DNA of 17,391 nt from CAYNWK01 sp964400875 (GCA_964400875.1 CAYNWK010000089.1:1-17391); one strand, 5' to 3'. Positions 1-7,410 are shown, numbered from the stretch's first letter. The notes: generated by a model not told the origin, from the sequence alone. Program-made: numbers and translations.

Positions 1-1165
1 TAGCCAGGGTTTCCAGATATTTGCCGCCCTTGATCATCAACCCCTGCCTGGCGCCAGCGCCGATCGAAGCCAGCATGGCGATAGGCGTCGCCAGCGCGAA
101 CGAGCACGAGCAGGCCACCACCAACACAGCCGCGGTAGCCAGCGGGTCGCGGCGCAGCAGGAAAGTCAGCGCGCCGATGGCGGCGACGACCGGCAGGTAG
201 TAGCTGGAAAATCGGTCGGCCAGGCGCTGTACGTCGCCGCGGTGCGCTTCGGCTTCTTCAACCAGGCGGATCACTCTCCCGAAAGTAGTGTCACCCCCAA
301 TATGGGTGGCGCGTACCCGCAACCCGCCCAAACTAGCCAGGGTGGCGGCGAAAACGCGTGAACCGGGTCCGGATTCTACCGGCATGGATTCTCCCGTGAT
401 GGCTGCCTGGTTCACGGTCGCATGCCCGCCGATCACTTCTCCGTCTACCGGGATCAATTCACCAGGCCGGACGACGACGATCTCTCCGGGTTCAACCTGC
501 TCAATGAGCACTTCGATTTCCTGATCATGGCGTTCCACCCGGGCTTTCTGCGGGGCCAGCGCAGCCAGATCCTTGACCGCCCGGCGGGCGCGCTCGGCAG
601 TATAGCTTTCCACGTAATCGCCCACCCGCATGAAGAACACGACGACGGCAGCGGTAGCCCATTCTCCGATGGCGAGCGCGGCTATTACGCCAAGAGTCAT
701 CAGGGTATGCGAGATGATCCTCCCACCCAGGCTGGCCTTGACCACGTTCCGGAAGACTGGGTAGCCGGCGATCAAGACGATCGCGAGACCGAGAGGCCAG
801 GGCACTCGAGTGGTCAGGGTTTCGAATAAGCCCAACCATTCGCCGACCACGATAATGAACAGCACGACCCCGAAGACAAGGCCCAACATCTTGAGCGCCG
901 CGCGAGTGAAATCGTTGGAGGCGGACTGGCGTTCATCCGAAACCTCTGTTGACGCCAGCCGGTAGCCGGCGCGCTCCACCGCGCCGCGGATGTCTTCCAG
1001 TTGCACTGCATCCGGATCCAGCTGGACGACGGCTTTTTCGGTTGAAAGGTAAACTTCGACGGAGGAAACTCCCGGCAAGCGGGCGATCTCGCTCTGGACG
1101 TGGCGGGTGCAGTCCGCACAGTCCATCCCCTCGACGGAAACCTGAACAGTTTGTTGAAGGGCCAT
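1..1165 (-). CDS. P1B-type heavy-metal translocating ATPase, 5' part (C-terminal half lies beyond the left edge)
   Basis: An open frame runs from the ATG at 1165 to the window edge, giving 388 residues with no stop. Residues 5-70 form a heavy-metal-associated (HMA) domain with the GMDCADC metal-binding motif (Cys16, Cys19). Hydrophobic segments lie near residues 91-110, 122-138, 152-166 and 169-185. The actuator-domain TGES motif is at 257-260. Two further membrane segments follow, the second carrying the transport-site sequence CSCSFALATP (Cys352-Ser353-Cys354). The window ends a few residues before the expected DKTGT phosphorylation motif. The family pumps soft or transition metal ions out of the cytoplasm using ATP. 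Most relatives have CPC or SPC here, so the CSC form is unusual and makes the exact metal uncertain. The gene starts 1 nt after the ArsR-type repressor stop, with GGAG in the repressor's last codons as ribosome site, so the two are probably co-transcribed and translationally coupled. Confidence 0.9.
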   Translation of the reverse strand, partial: MALQQTVQVSVEGMDCADCTRHVQSEIARLPGVSSVEVYLSTEKAVVQLDPDAVQLEDIRGAVERAGYRLASTEVSDERQSASNDFTRAALKMLGLVFGVVLFIIVVGEWLGLFETLTTRVPWPLGLAIVLIAGYPVFRNVVKASLGGRIISHTLMTLGVIAALAIGEWATAAVVVFFMRVGDYVESYTAERARRAVKDLAALAPQKARVERHDQEIEVLIEQVEPGEIVVVRPGELIPVDGEVIGGHATVNQAAITGESMPVESGPGSRVFAATLASLGGLRVRATHIGGDTTFGRVIRLVEEAEAHRGDVQRLADRFSSYYLPVVAAIGALTFLLRRDPLATAAVLVVACSCSFALATPIAMLASIGAGARQGLMIKGGKYLETLA

Positions 1166-1166
1166 C

Positions 1167-1511
1167 TCAACCGTTCTCCGGCGAGGCATACCGCACGCAT
1201 TCATACACCCCACGAGCGACCTCCGCCAGCAGTTCGTCCGCATAAGCGAGCAGCCGATCTACTCGTGGATCACTCAGCTGGTAGTAGACGTTCCTGCCTT
1301 GCTGCTCGCGCTGCACCAGCCCACAATCGTGCAGGCAGCCCAGATGGTTGGATGTGTTCGATTGGCTCAAACCGGTTGCAGAAACGATATCGCTGACGCT
1401 CAGCGGTCCATCTCGCAGCGCTTCCAAGATGCTCAATCGTGAAGGGTCCGCGAAACCGCGGAACAGCTTGGCTTTTAAAGCATCAGCAGTTGGTGCGGGG
1501 TTGATTAACAT
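1167..1511 (-). CDS. ArsR/SmtB-family metal-sensing repressor, CmtR-like
   Basis: A 114-residue winged-helix repressor. The recognition region is GLSQSNTSNHLGCLHDCGLV, followed by the wing around GRNVYY. Numbered from the chosen start, the cysteines are Cys59 and Cys63 (spacing C-x3-C in the recognition helix) and Cys105 near the C terminus. This spacing closely matches the Cys57/Cys61/Cys102 site of mycobacterial CmtR, a Cd(II)/Pb(II) sensor. The start is placed at 1511 because TAGGAG lies 6 nt upstream of it. An in-frame ATG at 1547 would add 12 residues, but it falls next to the -10 box and has no ribosome site. Expected role: bound to the promoter palindrome without metal, and released by Cd, Pb or Zn to express the P1B ATPase that follows after 1 nt. 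The family assignment is firm; the metal is inferred from the cysteine pattern. Confidence 0.92.
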   Translation of the reverse strand: MLINPAPTADALKAKLFRGFADPSRLSILEALRDGPLSVSDIVSATGLSQSNTSNHLGCLHDCGLVQREQQGRNVYYQLSDPRVDRLLAYADELLAEVARGVYECVRYASPENG

Positions 1512-1550
1512 GCGGCTACTCCTAAGTTGTTGAACCAAACTATTCATATC

Positions 1551-1574
1551 ATTATATCATTGATTGATGATATA
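1551..1574 (-). promoter_or_regulatory. Autoregulatory promoter and operator of the metal cassette
   Basis: A consensus -10 box TATAAT (minus strand, 1551-1556) overlaps one arm of a perfect inverted repeat, TATATCAT-N6-ATGATATA, at 1553-1574. AT-rich imperfect dyads of this size covering the promoter are typical ArsR/SmtB operators, so repressor binding would block RNA polymerase. No good -35 box is visible 16-18 nt upstream. Confidence 0.75.
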
Positions 1575-1606
1575 TTCTGGTCGAGAATCTCGATCTCTTC
1601 ATCGAA

Positions 1607-1650
1607 AAATCTTAATAAAAACTGGCACCCCGGTAAAGAGGGGTGCCAGT
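1607..1650 (-). terminator. Rho-independent terminator of the nucleoside-transporter operon
   Basis: An 11-bp perfect stem, with arms ACTGGCACCCC (1621-1631) and GGGGTGCCAGT (1640-1650) and an 8-nt loop, is followed on the minus strand by a T-rich tract (TTTTTATTAAGATTTTT). It lies about 25 nt after the stop of the second permease gene and insulates the transporter operon from the metal cassette that follows in the same orientation. Confidence 0.9.
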
Positions 1651-1674
1651 TCAGCGTGGTTCCGCTAGGCCAGA

Positions 1675-2943
1675 TCACTCTTTCTCGTAGGGTTGGCCGT
1701 CAGCTGCAGGCATATGGCCGCGCCCAACGATACCGGCCAAGACGATCATGGTGGCGACATAAGGCGCCATCAATAAGAACTCTGACGGAATCGGTACACC
1801 CAGGATGGCGATCTTGGAGGCTAACGAGTCGGCAAAACCGAAGAGCATGCCTGCCCCGAAAGAGCCGAAGGGCGTCCAGTTGCCGAAGATCATCGCCGCT
1901 AAACCGATGAACCCACGACCGGCGGTCATGACCTCGTCGAAGCGTCCCACCGAACCCAGGGTAAAGTAAGCACCGCCAAAACCCGCCATCATGCCCCCCA
2001 AGATGACCGACATATAGCGGGTTCGGAAAACATTGATCCCCAGCGTGTCAGCTGCCTTGGGATGCTCGCCCACGGAACGCACCCGCAGCCCCCAGCGCGT
2101 GTAAAACAGCGCCAGGTGCAGCACGACCATAAAGACAAACAGGGCATACACGAAGATATTGTGGTCGAAAAGGATCGGTCCCAAAAATGGGATCTTGGAC
2201 AGCAAGGGAATTTCGAAATCCGAGAAGATGCCGGGATTGTTGAGCGCCTGGTAACGCTGCATAAATTTTGCAGAGATATAAGAGGTCATTCCTATGGCAA
2301 AGATGTTGATCACGGTGCCCGAGACGATCTGGTCGGTTTTGTAGGTGATCGAGAGCACTGCGTGGACCAGGGCCAGAATAGCGCCCGCCAGAATCGCAGC
2401 CAGCAGTCCGATCCACAAGTTGGTCACGCTACCCACCAGGGCGCCGACCATGGCGCCGGTCAACATCATGCCTTCGATGGCGATGTTAACCACGCCGGCT
2501 CGCTCGCATAACACGCCTGAGAACGCACCCAACGTTATGGGCACGGCCCGCAGCAGCGTGCTGCGCAACAGGCCGGCGACGTTCAAAGAGGTGCCGGCTG
2601 CGGCCCAGGCCAGGAAGGCGAAAATGAACAAGCCAGCAACAAGCCCGAGGACAAGCTCGGTGCGTTTCTTGAAACCGAGCGCCAGCTGGTAGCCGCCCAG
2701 GGCCGCGCTAAATACCGCTGCGAGGTAGACGGCGGTGCTGGTCGTAAATTCCCAGTTTGGCAGCGTGACGGACGATCCGCCCGGCGTCAATCTGAAAGTG
2801 GTTGTTGTACCCGGTTCGAGCCCCCGAGCGAACAGCAACCAGATGGCGATCGCAAGGGCGAGAAAAACTATCCCGAAAACCCGCTGGCGGGTTGGTGAGA
2901 CATATACTCTGGCTCGTTCTAAAGTCGTCGTCGATGTCGCCAT
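1675..2943 (-). CDS. nupQ: Nucleoside ABC transporter permease, NupQ/YufQ type
   Basis: A 422-residue, strongly hydrophobic protein of the branched-chain/simple-sugar permease family (BPD_transp_2), similar to YufQ/NupQ of BMP-dependent nucleoside importers. Motifs visible include the stretch LCERAGVVNIAIEGMMLTGA near residues 145-165 and the cytoplasmic coupling stretch GLRVRSVGEHPKAADTLGIN near 285-305, the EAA-like loop that contacts the ATPase. About 8-10 membrane segments can be counted. The N terminus carries a short cytoplasmic leader before the first segment at about residue 22. Its ATG lies 3 nt after the stop of the partner permease and has a strong ribosome site, GGAGGAG. It is the last gene of the operon and is followed by a clear terminator. 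The substrate, nucleosides, is inferred from the family and the BMP lipoprotein upstream. Confidence 0.9.
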   Translation of the reverse strand: MATSTTTLERARVYVSPTRQRVFGIVFLALAIAIWLLFARGLEPGTTTTFRLTPGGSSVTLPNWEFTTSTAVYLAAVFSAALGGYQLALGFKKRTELVLGLVAGLFIFAFLAWAAAGTSLNVAGLLRSTLLRAVPITLGAFSGVLCERAGVVNIAIEGMMLTGAMVGALVGSVTNLWIGLLAAILAGAILALVHAVLSITYKTDQIVSGTVINIFAIGMTSYISAKFMQRYQALNNPGIFSDFEIPLLSKIPFLGPILFDHNIFVYALFVFMVVLHLALFYTRWGLRVRSVGEHPKAADTLGINVFRTRYMSVILGGMMAGFGGAYFTLGSVGRFDEVMTAGRGFIGLAAMIFGNWTPFGSFGAGMLFGFADSLASKIAILGVPIPSEFLLMAPYVATMIVLAGIVGRGHMPAADGQPYEKE

Positions 2944-2946
2944 GAG

Positions 2947-4203
2947 TTAATCTCCTCCCCAGCCGCGTACGAAGACGCCTTCTTCTGCAACCGAAGGCGC
3001 TCGTAAGCGGTAAATTGTTCGGATGATCGCTGGAGCAGCAATGAAGGCCAGAATTAATGCCTGCACAACGGATATGATATCGATGGGGATGCCGGCGGAG
3101 ACCTGCATTTGAATCGCGCCGGCCCTGAGTGTGCCGAACAACAGGGATGCCAGCACCACACCAAGCGGGTGACTCTTGCCCAGTAACGCCAGTGCAATGC
3201 TGTCGAAACCATAACCGGAAGAAAAAGCCAGCGCCAGATTGTAATTTACCCCCAGCACTTCGTTAGCGCCCGCCATCCCAGCCAGCGCTCCAGAGAGGGA
3301 CATGGCTACAATGGTCACCATGACTATGTTCATACCCGCATAACGGGCCGCGTTCGGGCTATTGCCCACCGTGCGCAAGTCAAACCCCCACCTGGTCTTG
3401 AAGAGCAGCCAGTAGACCAAGTAGGCGACCCCGAGCGCGACAAAAAAGCCTAAATGGAAGCGGAGCGGGTCAGCGAAGAATTTAGGCAACCTGGCGGAGA
3501 GTTCGACGAACGGGGTGATCGGGTTGAACGAGTCGGGCCGCTGCAGTGGTCCACGCAAAAGGTATTCGCTCAGGCGGAAGGCAATGTAATTCATCATGAT
3601 CGTATTGATCACCTCGTGCCCGCCGGTCTTGGCTTTCAATAATCCGGGGATAAATCCCCAGAGACCTCCTCCGATTGCGCCGATCAAAAAAGCCAGGGGC
3701 AGGTGGATGACCGTCGGCAGACCTTTGATGCTATACCCGGCGTACACGGCGAAGATTGCGCCCATGAATAACTGGCCTTCGGCGCCGATGTTGAACAACC
3801 CGGCGCGAAAACCCAGCGCAACAGCCAAACCGGCGAAGATGTAGGGTGTGGTTTGAACCAGGCTGTCAGAAATCGGGTTGAAGGCGCTGCGAATGGCAGC
3901 AGCATCACCACTCTGCAGCGCCGCTATGATCCTGGCGGGATCGCCGATCGCACCGATGAATAATGCCCGGTAGGCTGACCAAGCTTCACCGAAGCCGGTT
4001 TGGATAGCCAGCAGCGGTGAATCCCTCCAGGTAGCGTAGACTTGTTCAGATGTGATCGCGATGAATATCCCACCGAGTATCAACCCGGTAAGGATCGCCA
4101 AAAGCGGGATCAAGAAAGAGACTCCCATCGTCTCTTCGATAAAGATTTGTAAAGCGCTCTGCTTGACTTCTCGGTTCTCTTCTGGGGCCGGCTTCTCGGT
4201 CAT
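2947..4203 (-). CDS. nupP: Nucleoside ABC transporter permease, NupP/YufP type
   Basis: A 418-residue integral membrane protein of the same permease superfamily as its downstream neighbour, matching the YufP/NupP side of the heterodimer. Recognisable stretches are GFRAGLFNIGAEGQLFMGAI near residue 130-150, GGHEVINTIMMNYIAF near 190-210, and the coupling segment RWGFDLRTVGNSPNAARYAG near 270-290. The N-terminal 30 residues are charged and cytoplasmic, ahead of a first membrane helix at about 31-53. GAGGT lies about 10 nt before the ATG. The gene starts 13 nt after the ATPase gene, consistent with one transcript. The two permeases together form the membrane channel; the ATPase supplies energy and the BMP lipoprotein delivers the substrate. 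Confidence 0.9.
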   Translation of the reverse strand: MTEKPAPEENREVKQSALQIFIEETMGVSFLIPLLAILTGLILGGIFIAITSEQVYATWRDSPLLAIQTGFGEAWSAYRALFIGAIGDPARIIAALQSGDAAAIRSAFNPISDSLVQTTPYIFAGLAVALGFRAGLFNIGAEGQLFMGAIFAVYAGYSIKGLPTVIHLPLAFLIGAIGGGLWGFIPGLLKAKTGGHEVINTIMMNYIAFRLSEYLLRGPLQRPDSFNPITPFVELSARLPKFFADPLRFHLGFFVALGVAYLVYWLLFKTRWGFDLRTVGNSPNAARYAGMNIVMVTIVAMSLSGALAGMAGANEVLGVNYNLALAFSSGYGFDSIALALLGKSHPLGVVLASLLFGTLRAGAIQMQVSAGIPIDIISVVQALILAFIAAPAIIRTIYRLRAPSVAEEGVFVRGWGGD

Positions 4204-4216
4204 GGGCGATGTTACC

Positions 4217-5881
4217 TCAGGTTTTTACCTCTTCTTCAGGAAGAGTGGAACCATCCTTGGAGGAATCGAGTGTCTTTGGTTTGACAATTGGCTTTTCTTT
4301 AGATTCCGATCCTTTCTCGGATTTAGCTTCTGGATCATGCCCGTCTCCATGCTGCTTTACAACAGCTTCCTCGGGGCTCACGCCTGCCATTAACAGGCCA
4401 ATTTGCTCCTTGGTGACCTGGTCAGCCGGGAGGATATCCACGATCTTCCCCCGGTACATCACGGCAATGCGGTCTGATAATTGCATGATCTCGTCCAGCT
4501 CCGTGGAGACCAACAATACGGCGACTCCATCGTCCCGCTTTGCTATCAGTTGCCCATGTATGTATTCGATCGAACCTACGTCCAACCCTCGGGTTGGCTG
4601 GGAAGCCACGAGCAATTTAATCGGACGGGAGAGCTCCCGGGCGACGATGACCTTTTGCTGGTTCCCACCGGAAAGCGAGCTGACCGGGGTTTGTGGGCTG
4701 GGGGTGCGGATATCGAAATCCTCGATGCGTTCGTGCGCGGTCTCCAAGATCGCCTCACGCTGCATGATCACCCCTTTGGAGTAGGGCGGCCGGTAATAGG
4801 TGTTCAGCACCAGATTCTCGGCGACGGGAAAGCCGAGCACCAGCCCGTTTTTCTGGCGGTCTTCCGGGATGTGGGCGCTGCCGAGTTCCGTGATACGCCG
4901 GGGTCTGGCATGGCTGATCTCGGTGCCAATCAATTTAATTGCTCCGCGGTAAGCTTCTCTTAAACCGGTCAGAGCTTCAACCAGTTCGGTCTGACCGTTG
5001 CCCTGCACGCCGGCTACGCCCAGGATTTCACCCGCCCGGACGTCGAAGGAAACGTCGTTGACGACCAGCTGATCGTTGTCATTCACCACTTCCAGATCAA
5101 CGACCTCCAGTACGATTTCACCCGGATGGGCGGCATCTTTCTGGACCTCCAGATCGACCTCCCGCCCGACCATCATGGCGGCGAGTTTGTTCTGATCCGC
5201 GTCGCCCGGCGTCGTGGTGCCGACCATTTTTCCCTGGCGGATGACGTCAATGCGGTCAGCCACTTCCAATACTTCGCGCAGCTTGTGGGTGATGAAAATC
5301 AGGGACTTGCCTTGATCGGTCAGCGAACGCATGATCTCGAACAATTCATCGGATTCTTGAGGGGTAAGCGCGGCGGTTGGCTCGTCCAGGATGAGGATAT
5401 CTGCTTCACGATACAGCAGCTTGATAATCTCAACCCGCTGCTGGATGCCCACCGGCAGGTTTTCCACGTGGGCGCTCGGGTTTACTTCCAGGTGATATTG
5501 TTCGGATATCTCTCGAATGCGTCGGGCAGCTTGCTGCCGGTCCAGGAAATCCCCCGCTCGGACCGCCTCGTGCCCCAGCATCACGTTTTCGGTGACTGTA
5601 AATACGGGCACGAGCATGAAGTGCTGGTGGACCATGCCAATGCCAGCGTCGATGGCGTCATTGGGGGAGTTTATTTCAACTCTACCTCCCCGGATGAAGA
5701 TCTCGCCTTCATCGGGTTGGTACAGGCCATACAGAATGTTCATCAGAGTGGTCTTACCGGCGCCATTTTCGCCCAACAACCCGAGAATCTCCCCCTTATT
5801 GAGCGTCAGATCGATGTGGTCGTTCGCCAACACACCTGGGAAACGTTTGGTTATCCCGCGGAGTTCAAGAACTGGTGGCAT
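4217..5881 (-). CDS. nupO: Nucleoside ABC transporter ATP-binding protein with two ABC domains, NupO/YufO type
   Basis: A 554-residue protein with two fused nucleotide-binding domains. Domain 1 has Walker A GENGAGKT (residues 37-44), a modified signature VGIQQRVEI and Walker B LILDEPTAAL. Domain 2 has a degenerate Walker A (GVQGNGQTE), an intact signature LSGGNQQKV and a Walker B in which the catalytic Glu is Gln (VASQPTRGLD). That asymmetry is typical of sugar/nucleoside dual ATPases, where one site hydrolyses. The start is placed at the ATG 5881 because GAGG lies 5 nt before it; an in-frame GTG at 5887 falls inside that ribosome site. The last 50 residues form a Lys/Glu/Asp/Ser-rich, low-complexity tail that is unusual for the family. 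The promoter is not visible because upstream lies the repeat tract with the N gap. Confidence 0.92.
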   Translation of the reverse strand: MPPVLELRGITKRFPGVLANDHIDLTLNKGEILGLLGENGAGKTTLMNILYGLYQPDEGEIFIRGGRVEINSPNDAIDAGIGMVHQHFMLVPVFTVTENVMLGHEAVRAGDFLDRQQAARRIREISEQYHLEVNPSAHVENLPVGIQQRVEIIKLLYREADILILDEPTAALTPQESDELFEIMRSLTDQGKSLIFITHKLREVLEVADRIDVIRQGKMVGTTTPGDADQNKLAAMMVGREVDLEVQKDAAHPGEIVLEVVDLEVVNDNDQLVVNDVSFDVRAGEILGVAGVQGNGQTELVEALTGLREAYRGAIKLIGTEISHARPRRITELGSAHIPEDRQKNGLVLGFPVAENLVLNTYYRPPYSKGVIMQREAILETAHERIEDFDIRTPSPQTPVSSLSGGNQQKVIVARELSRPIKLLVASQPTRGLDVGSIEYIHGQLIAKRDDGVAVLLVSTELDEIMQLSDRIAVMYRGKIVDILPADQVTKEQIGLLMAGVSPEEAVVKQHGDGHDPEAKSEKGSESKEKPIVKPKTLDSSKDGSTLPEEEVKT

Positions 5882-5982
5882 AGTCACCTCGTTGATACAG
5901 GACGGACGACTAAATGTTGTTGAATTCTACCATAGGCAGCTTCATTTACGCCGACAGCAAGGCGGCGTTTACGTCCACCTCC

Positions 5983-6012
5983 AACTCTAACTCTAACTCT
6001 AACTCTAACTCT
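5983..6012. repeat. Tandem hexanucleotide repeat (AACTCT)5, left flank of the gap
   Basis: Five perfect contiguous copies of AACTCT (minus strand AGAGTT) directly abut the N run. The same repeat resumes on the other side, so the gap lies inside one simple-sequence array. The array sits in the intergenic region between the transporter ATPase and binding-protein genes. Confidence 0.95.
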
Positions 6013-6112
6013 NNNNNNNNNNNNNNNNNNNNNNNNNNNNNNNNNNNNNNNNNNNNNNNNNNNNNNNNNNNNNNNNNNNNNNNNNNNNNNNNNNNNNNNN
6101 NNNNNNNNNNNN
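6013..6112. other. Assembly gap of 100 N
   Basis: Exactly 100 undetermined bases, the conventional length for a scaffold gap of unknown size. It is bounded on both sides by the same hexamer array, so the assembler most likely failed in the repeat. The true distance and any sequence inside are unknown. Confidence 0.97.
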
Positions 6113-6142
6113 AACTCTAACTCTAACTCTAACTCTAACTCT
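6113..6142. repeat. Tandem hexanucleotide repeat (AACTCT)5, right flank of the gap
   Basis: Five perfect copies of AACTCT, the same number and orientation as on the left flank, followed by CCCC. Outside this array and the terminator at 6171-6205, the 365-nt stretch between the ATPase and binding-protein genes shows no credible coding sequence. The apparent minus-strand frames are Glu-Leu or Arg-Val dipeptide readings of the repeat itself. Confidence 0.95.
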
Positions 6143-6170
6143 CCCCAAACGCTTAAGTCCTTGATTGTTA

Positions 6171-6205
6171 ACAAAAACAGGGGCCAGATTCGATCTGACC
6201 CCTGT
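6171..6205 (-). terminator. Rho-independent terminator after the BMP lipoprotein gene
   Basis: A 13-bp stem with one G-T pair (arms 6177-6189 and 6193-6205) and a 3-nt loop is followed on the minus strand by TTTTTGTT. It lies about 40 nt after the lipoprotein stop and before the ATPase gene. It could therefore make the binding protein more abundant than the membrane components, as is usual for ABC importers. The core GGGG(T/C)CAGATC palindrome also resembles scattered palindromic repeats, which would not exclude terminator function. Confidence 0.75.
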
Positions 6206-6246
6206 TCATCTTCACAACAGAGTTTTATCCTAGATCGCCAAGGCCT

Positions 6247-7410
6247 TTACGGATTGGCCGAGATAGATCCGGAGATGATCCCTTCGCGGAGCGTATCCAG
6301 ATCGGTGGCAACCTGGCTGGGCACCATCGATTCCATGTCGTGGAAGGGGGCCAAGCCGACGCCATCATTCTCTAGAGTGCCGACTACGGTGCCGCCTTCA
6401 AAAGTGCCATCGATGATCTGCTGAATCGCTTCGAAGGTGGTGACGTCCATGTTCTTCAACACAGAGGTCAGGATGATGTCGGCATACTCGGGCGCGGTCT
6501 GGGTCCAGTCGGTGTCAACGCCTACGATATAGACATCGCCGCGCTGTTGTGCAGCCGCAGCGGTACCGAGGCCGACTGGCCCGGCGACCGGCATGATGAT
6601 GTCAGCGCCCTCGTCCATGAGGGATTCGCCCATCGCCCGGCCGTCATCGGTGCTCTCGAAGTTGCCTACGAACAAACCGGTTTGGTCTTCAGGGTTCCAA
6701 CCCAGGACGTTCACGTCCGTTCCGTTCTGCTCGTTGTAGTAGCGCACGCCGAGGACGAAGCCGTCCATAAAGACGGTTACCGTCGGGATCTGCAGGCCAC
6801 CAAAGGTGCCCACGGTCCCTGTCTGGGTTGTTCCGGCAGCTACATAACCGGCCAGGAAGGCAGCTTCCTGGGTGTTAAACACCTGGCCAAGCACGTTCGG
6901 GATAGTCGGGTCATAAGCGAAGTCCACGATGGTGAAGGGCTGGTCGGGGTTCGCTTCCGCAGCTGCCTGGGTGGCGTCCCCAAGCAGGAAGCCGACGGTG
7001 ATGATTATATCGCAGTCAGCATCAAGGAATGCCTGAATGTTCCGTTCGTAATCTGCTTGCTGTTGCGACTCGAGGAAGTCGCCTTCAATTCCCAGCTGAT
7101 CGATAGCATCCTGGACGCCTTTCCATGCTGTGGCGTTGAAGGATTTGTCGTCAATACCACCGGTGTCGGTGACCTGGCAAGCCCGGTAAGTCATCGCCTC
7201 GGTAGGCTCCGCCATCGCCTCAGTAGGCTCCGCCATGGCTTCGGTGGGCTCTTCCATGGCTTCAGTAGGTTCCGCCATGGCTTCGGTGGGCTCTTCCATC
7301 GCTTCAGTCGCCGTCGGTGCGGGGGCTTCGGTAGCCGCTGGCTGGCAGGCTACCAGAAGCATGGCGCCGATCACCAACAAGATGACGAGCGAATACAGTT
7401 TCTTGGACAT
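6247..7410 (-). CDS. BMP-family nucleoside-binding lipoprotein
   Basis: A 387-residue BMP/Med/NupN-family substrate-binding lipoprotein. Residues 1-21 are a lipoprotein signal peptide ending in the lipobox LVAC, with Cys22 as lipidation site. Residues 36-70 are five copies of a seven-residue linker repeat, EAM(E/A)EPT. The binding domain starts at about residue 75 with the family signature VTDTGGIDDKSFNATAWKG. It continues through AAFLAGYVAAG, the inner-core stretch VGVDTDWTQ and the C-terminal LKNMDVTTFEAIQQI. It captures nucleosides, probably purine nucleosides by family precedent, outside the membrane for the NupO/P/Q complex encoded downstream. The ribosome site GGAGGAG lies 8 nt before the ATG. 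A terminator follows, and a promoter candidate is present about 180 nt upstream. Confidence 0.93.
   Translation of the reverse strand: MSKKLYSLVILLVIGAMLLVACQPAATEAPAPTATEAMEEPTEAMAEPTEAMEEPTEAMAEPTEAMAEPTEAMTYRACQVTDTGGIDDKSFNATAWKGVQDAIDQLGIEGDFLESQQQADYERNIQAFLDADCDIIITVGFLLGDATQAAAEANPDQPFTIVDFAYDPTIPNVLGQVFNTQEAAFLAGYVAAGTTQTGTVGTFGGLQIPTVTVFMDGFVLGVRYYNEQNGTDVNVLGWNPEDQTGLFVGNFESTDDGRAMGESLMDEGADIIMPVAGPVGLGTAAAAQQRGDVYIVGVDTDWTQTAPEYADIILTSVLKNMDVTTFEAIQQIIDGTFEGGTVVGTLENDGVGLAPFHDMESMVPSQVATDLDTLREGIISGSISANP
7201..7305 (-). repeat. 21-bp tandem coding repeat, five units of EAMxEPT
   Basis: This stretch of the lipoprotein gene encodes five consecutive seven-residue units, EAM followed by E or A, then EPT. 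The units are nearly identical at DNA level, differing at synonymous bases such as atcgcc/atggct. It forms the flexible linker between the lipid anchor and the binding domain and could vary in copy number between strains. Confidence 0.9.

Noticed and set aside
525..1200. Two minus-strand frames (525-839 and 814-1200) and plus-strand frames over the left edge
   Set aside because: They are out of frame with the clearly recognisable P1B ATPase, which is uninterrupted from 1165 to base 1.
5126..5923. Long plus-strand frame of 265 codons opposite the NupO-like gene
   Set aside because: Antisense shadow of a conserved ATPase gene; no family features of its own.
5983..6142. AACTCT array considered as a CRISPR or telomere-like sequence
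   Set aside because: There are no spacers between units and no cas genes, and the unit does not match known telomere repeats; it is a plain simple-sequence tandem array.
5884..6174. Minus-strand open frame reading through the repeat and N gap (Glu-Leu and Arg-Val dipeptide repeats)
   Set aside because: It exists only because the hexamer lacks stops in that frame and the N bases are undefined; there is no ribosome site and no protein-like sequence.
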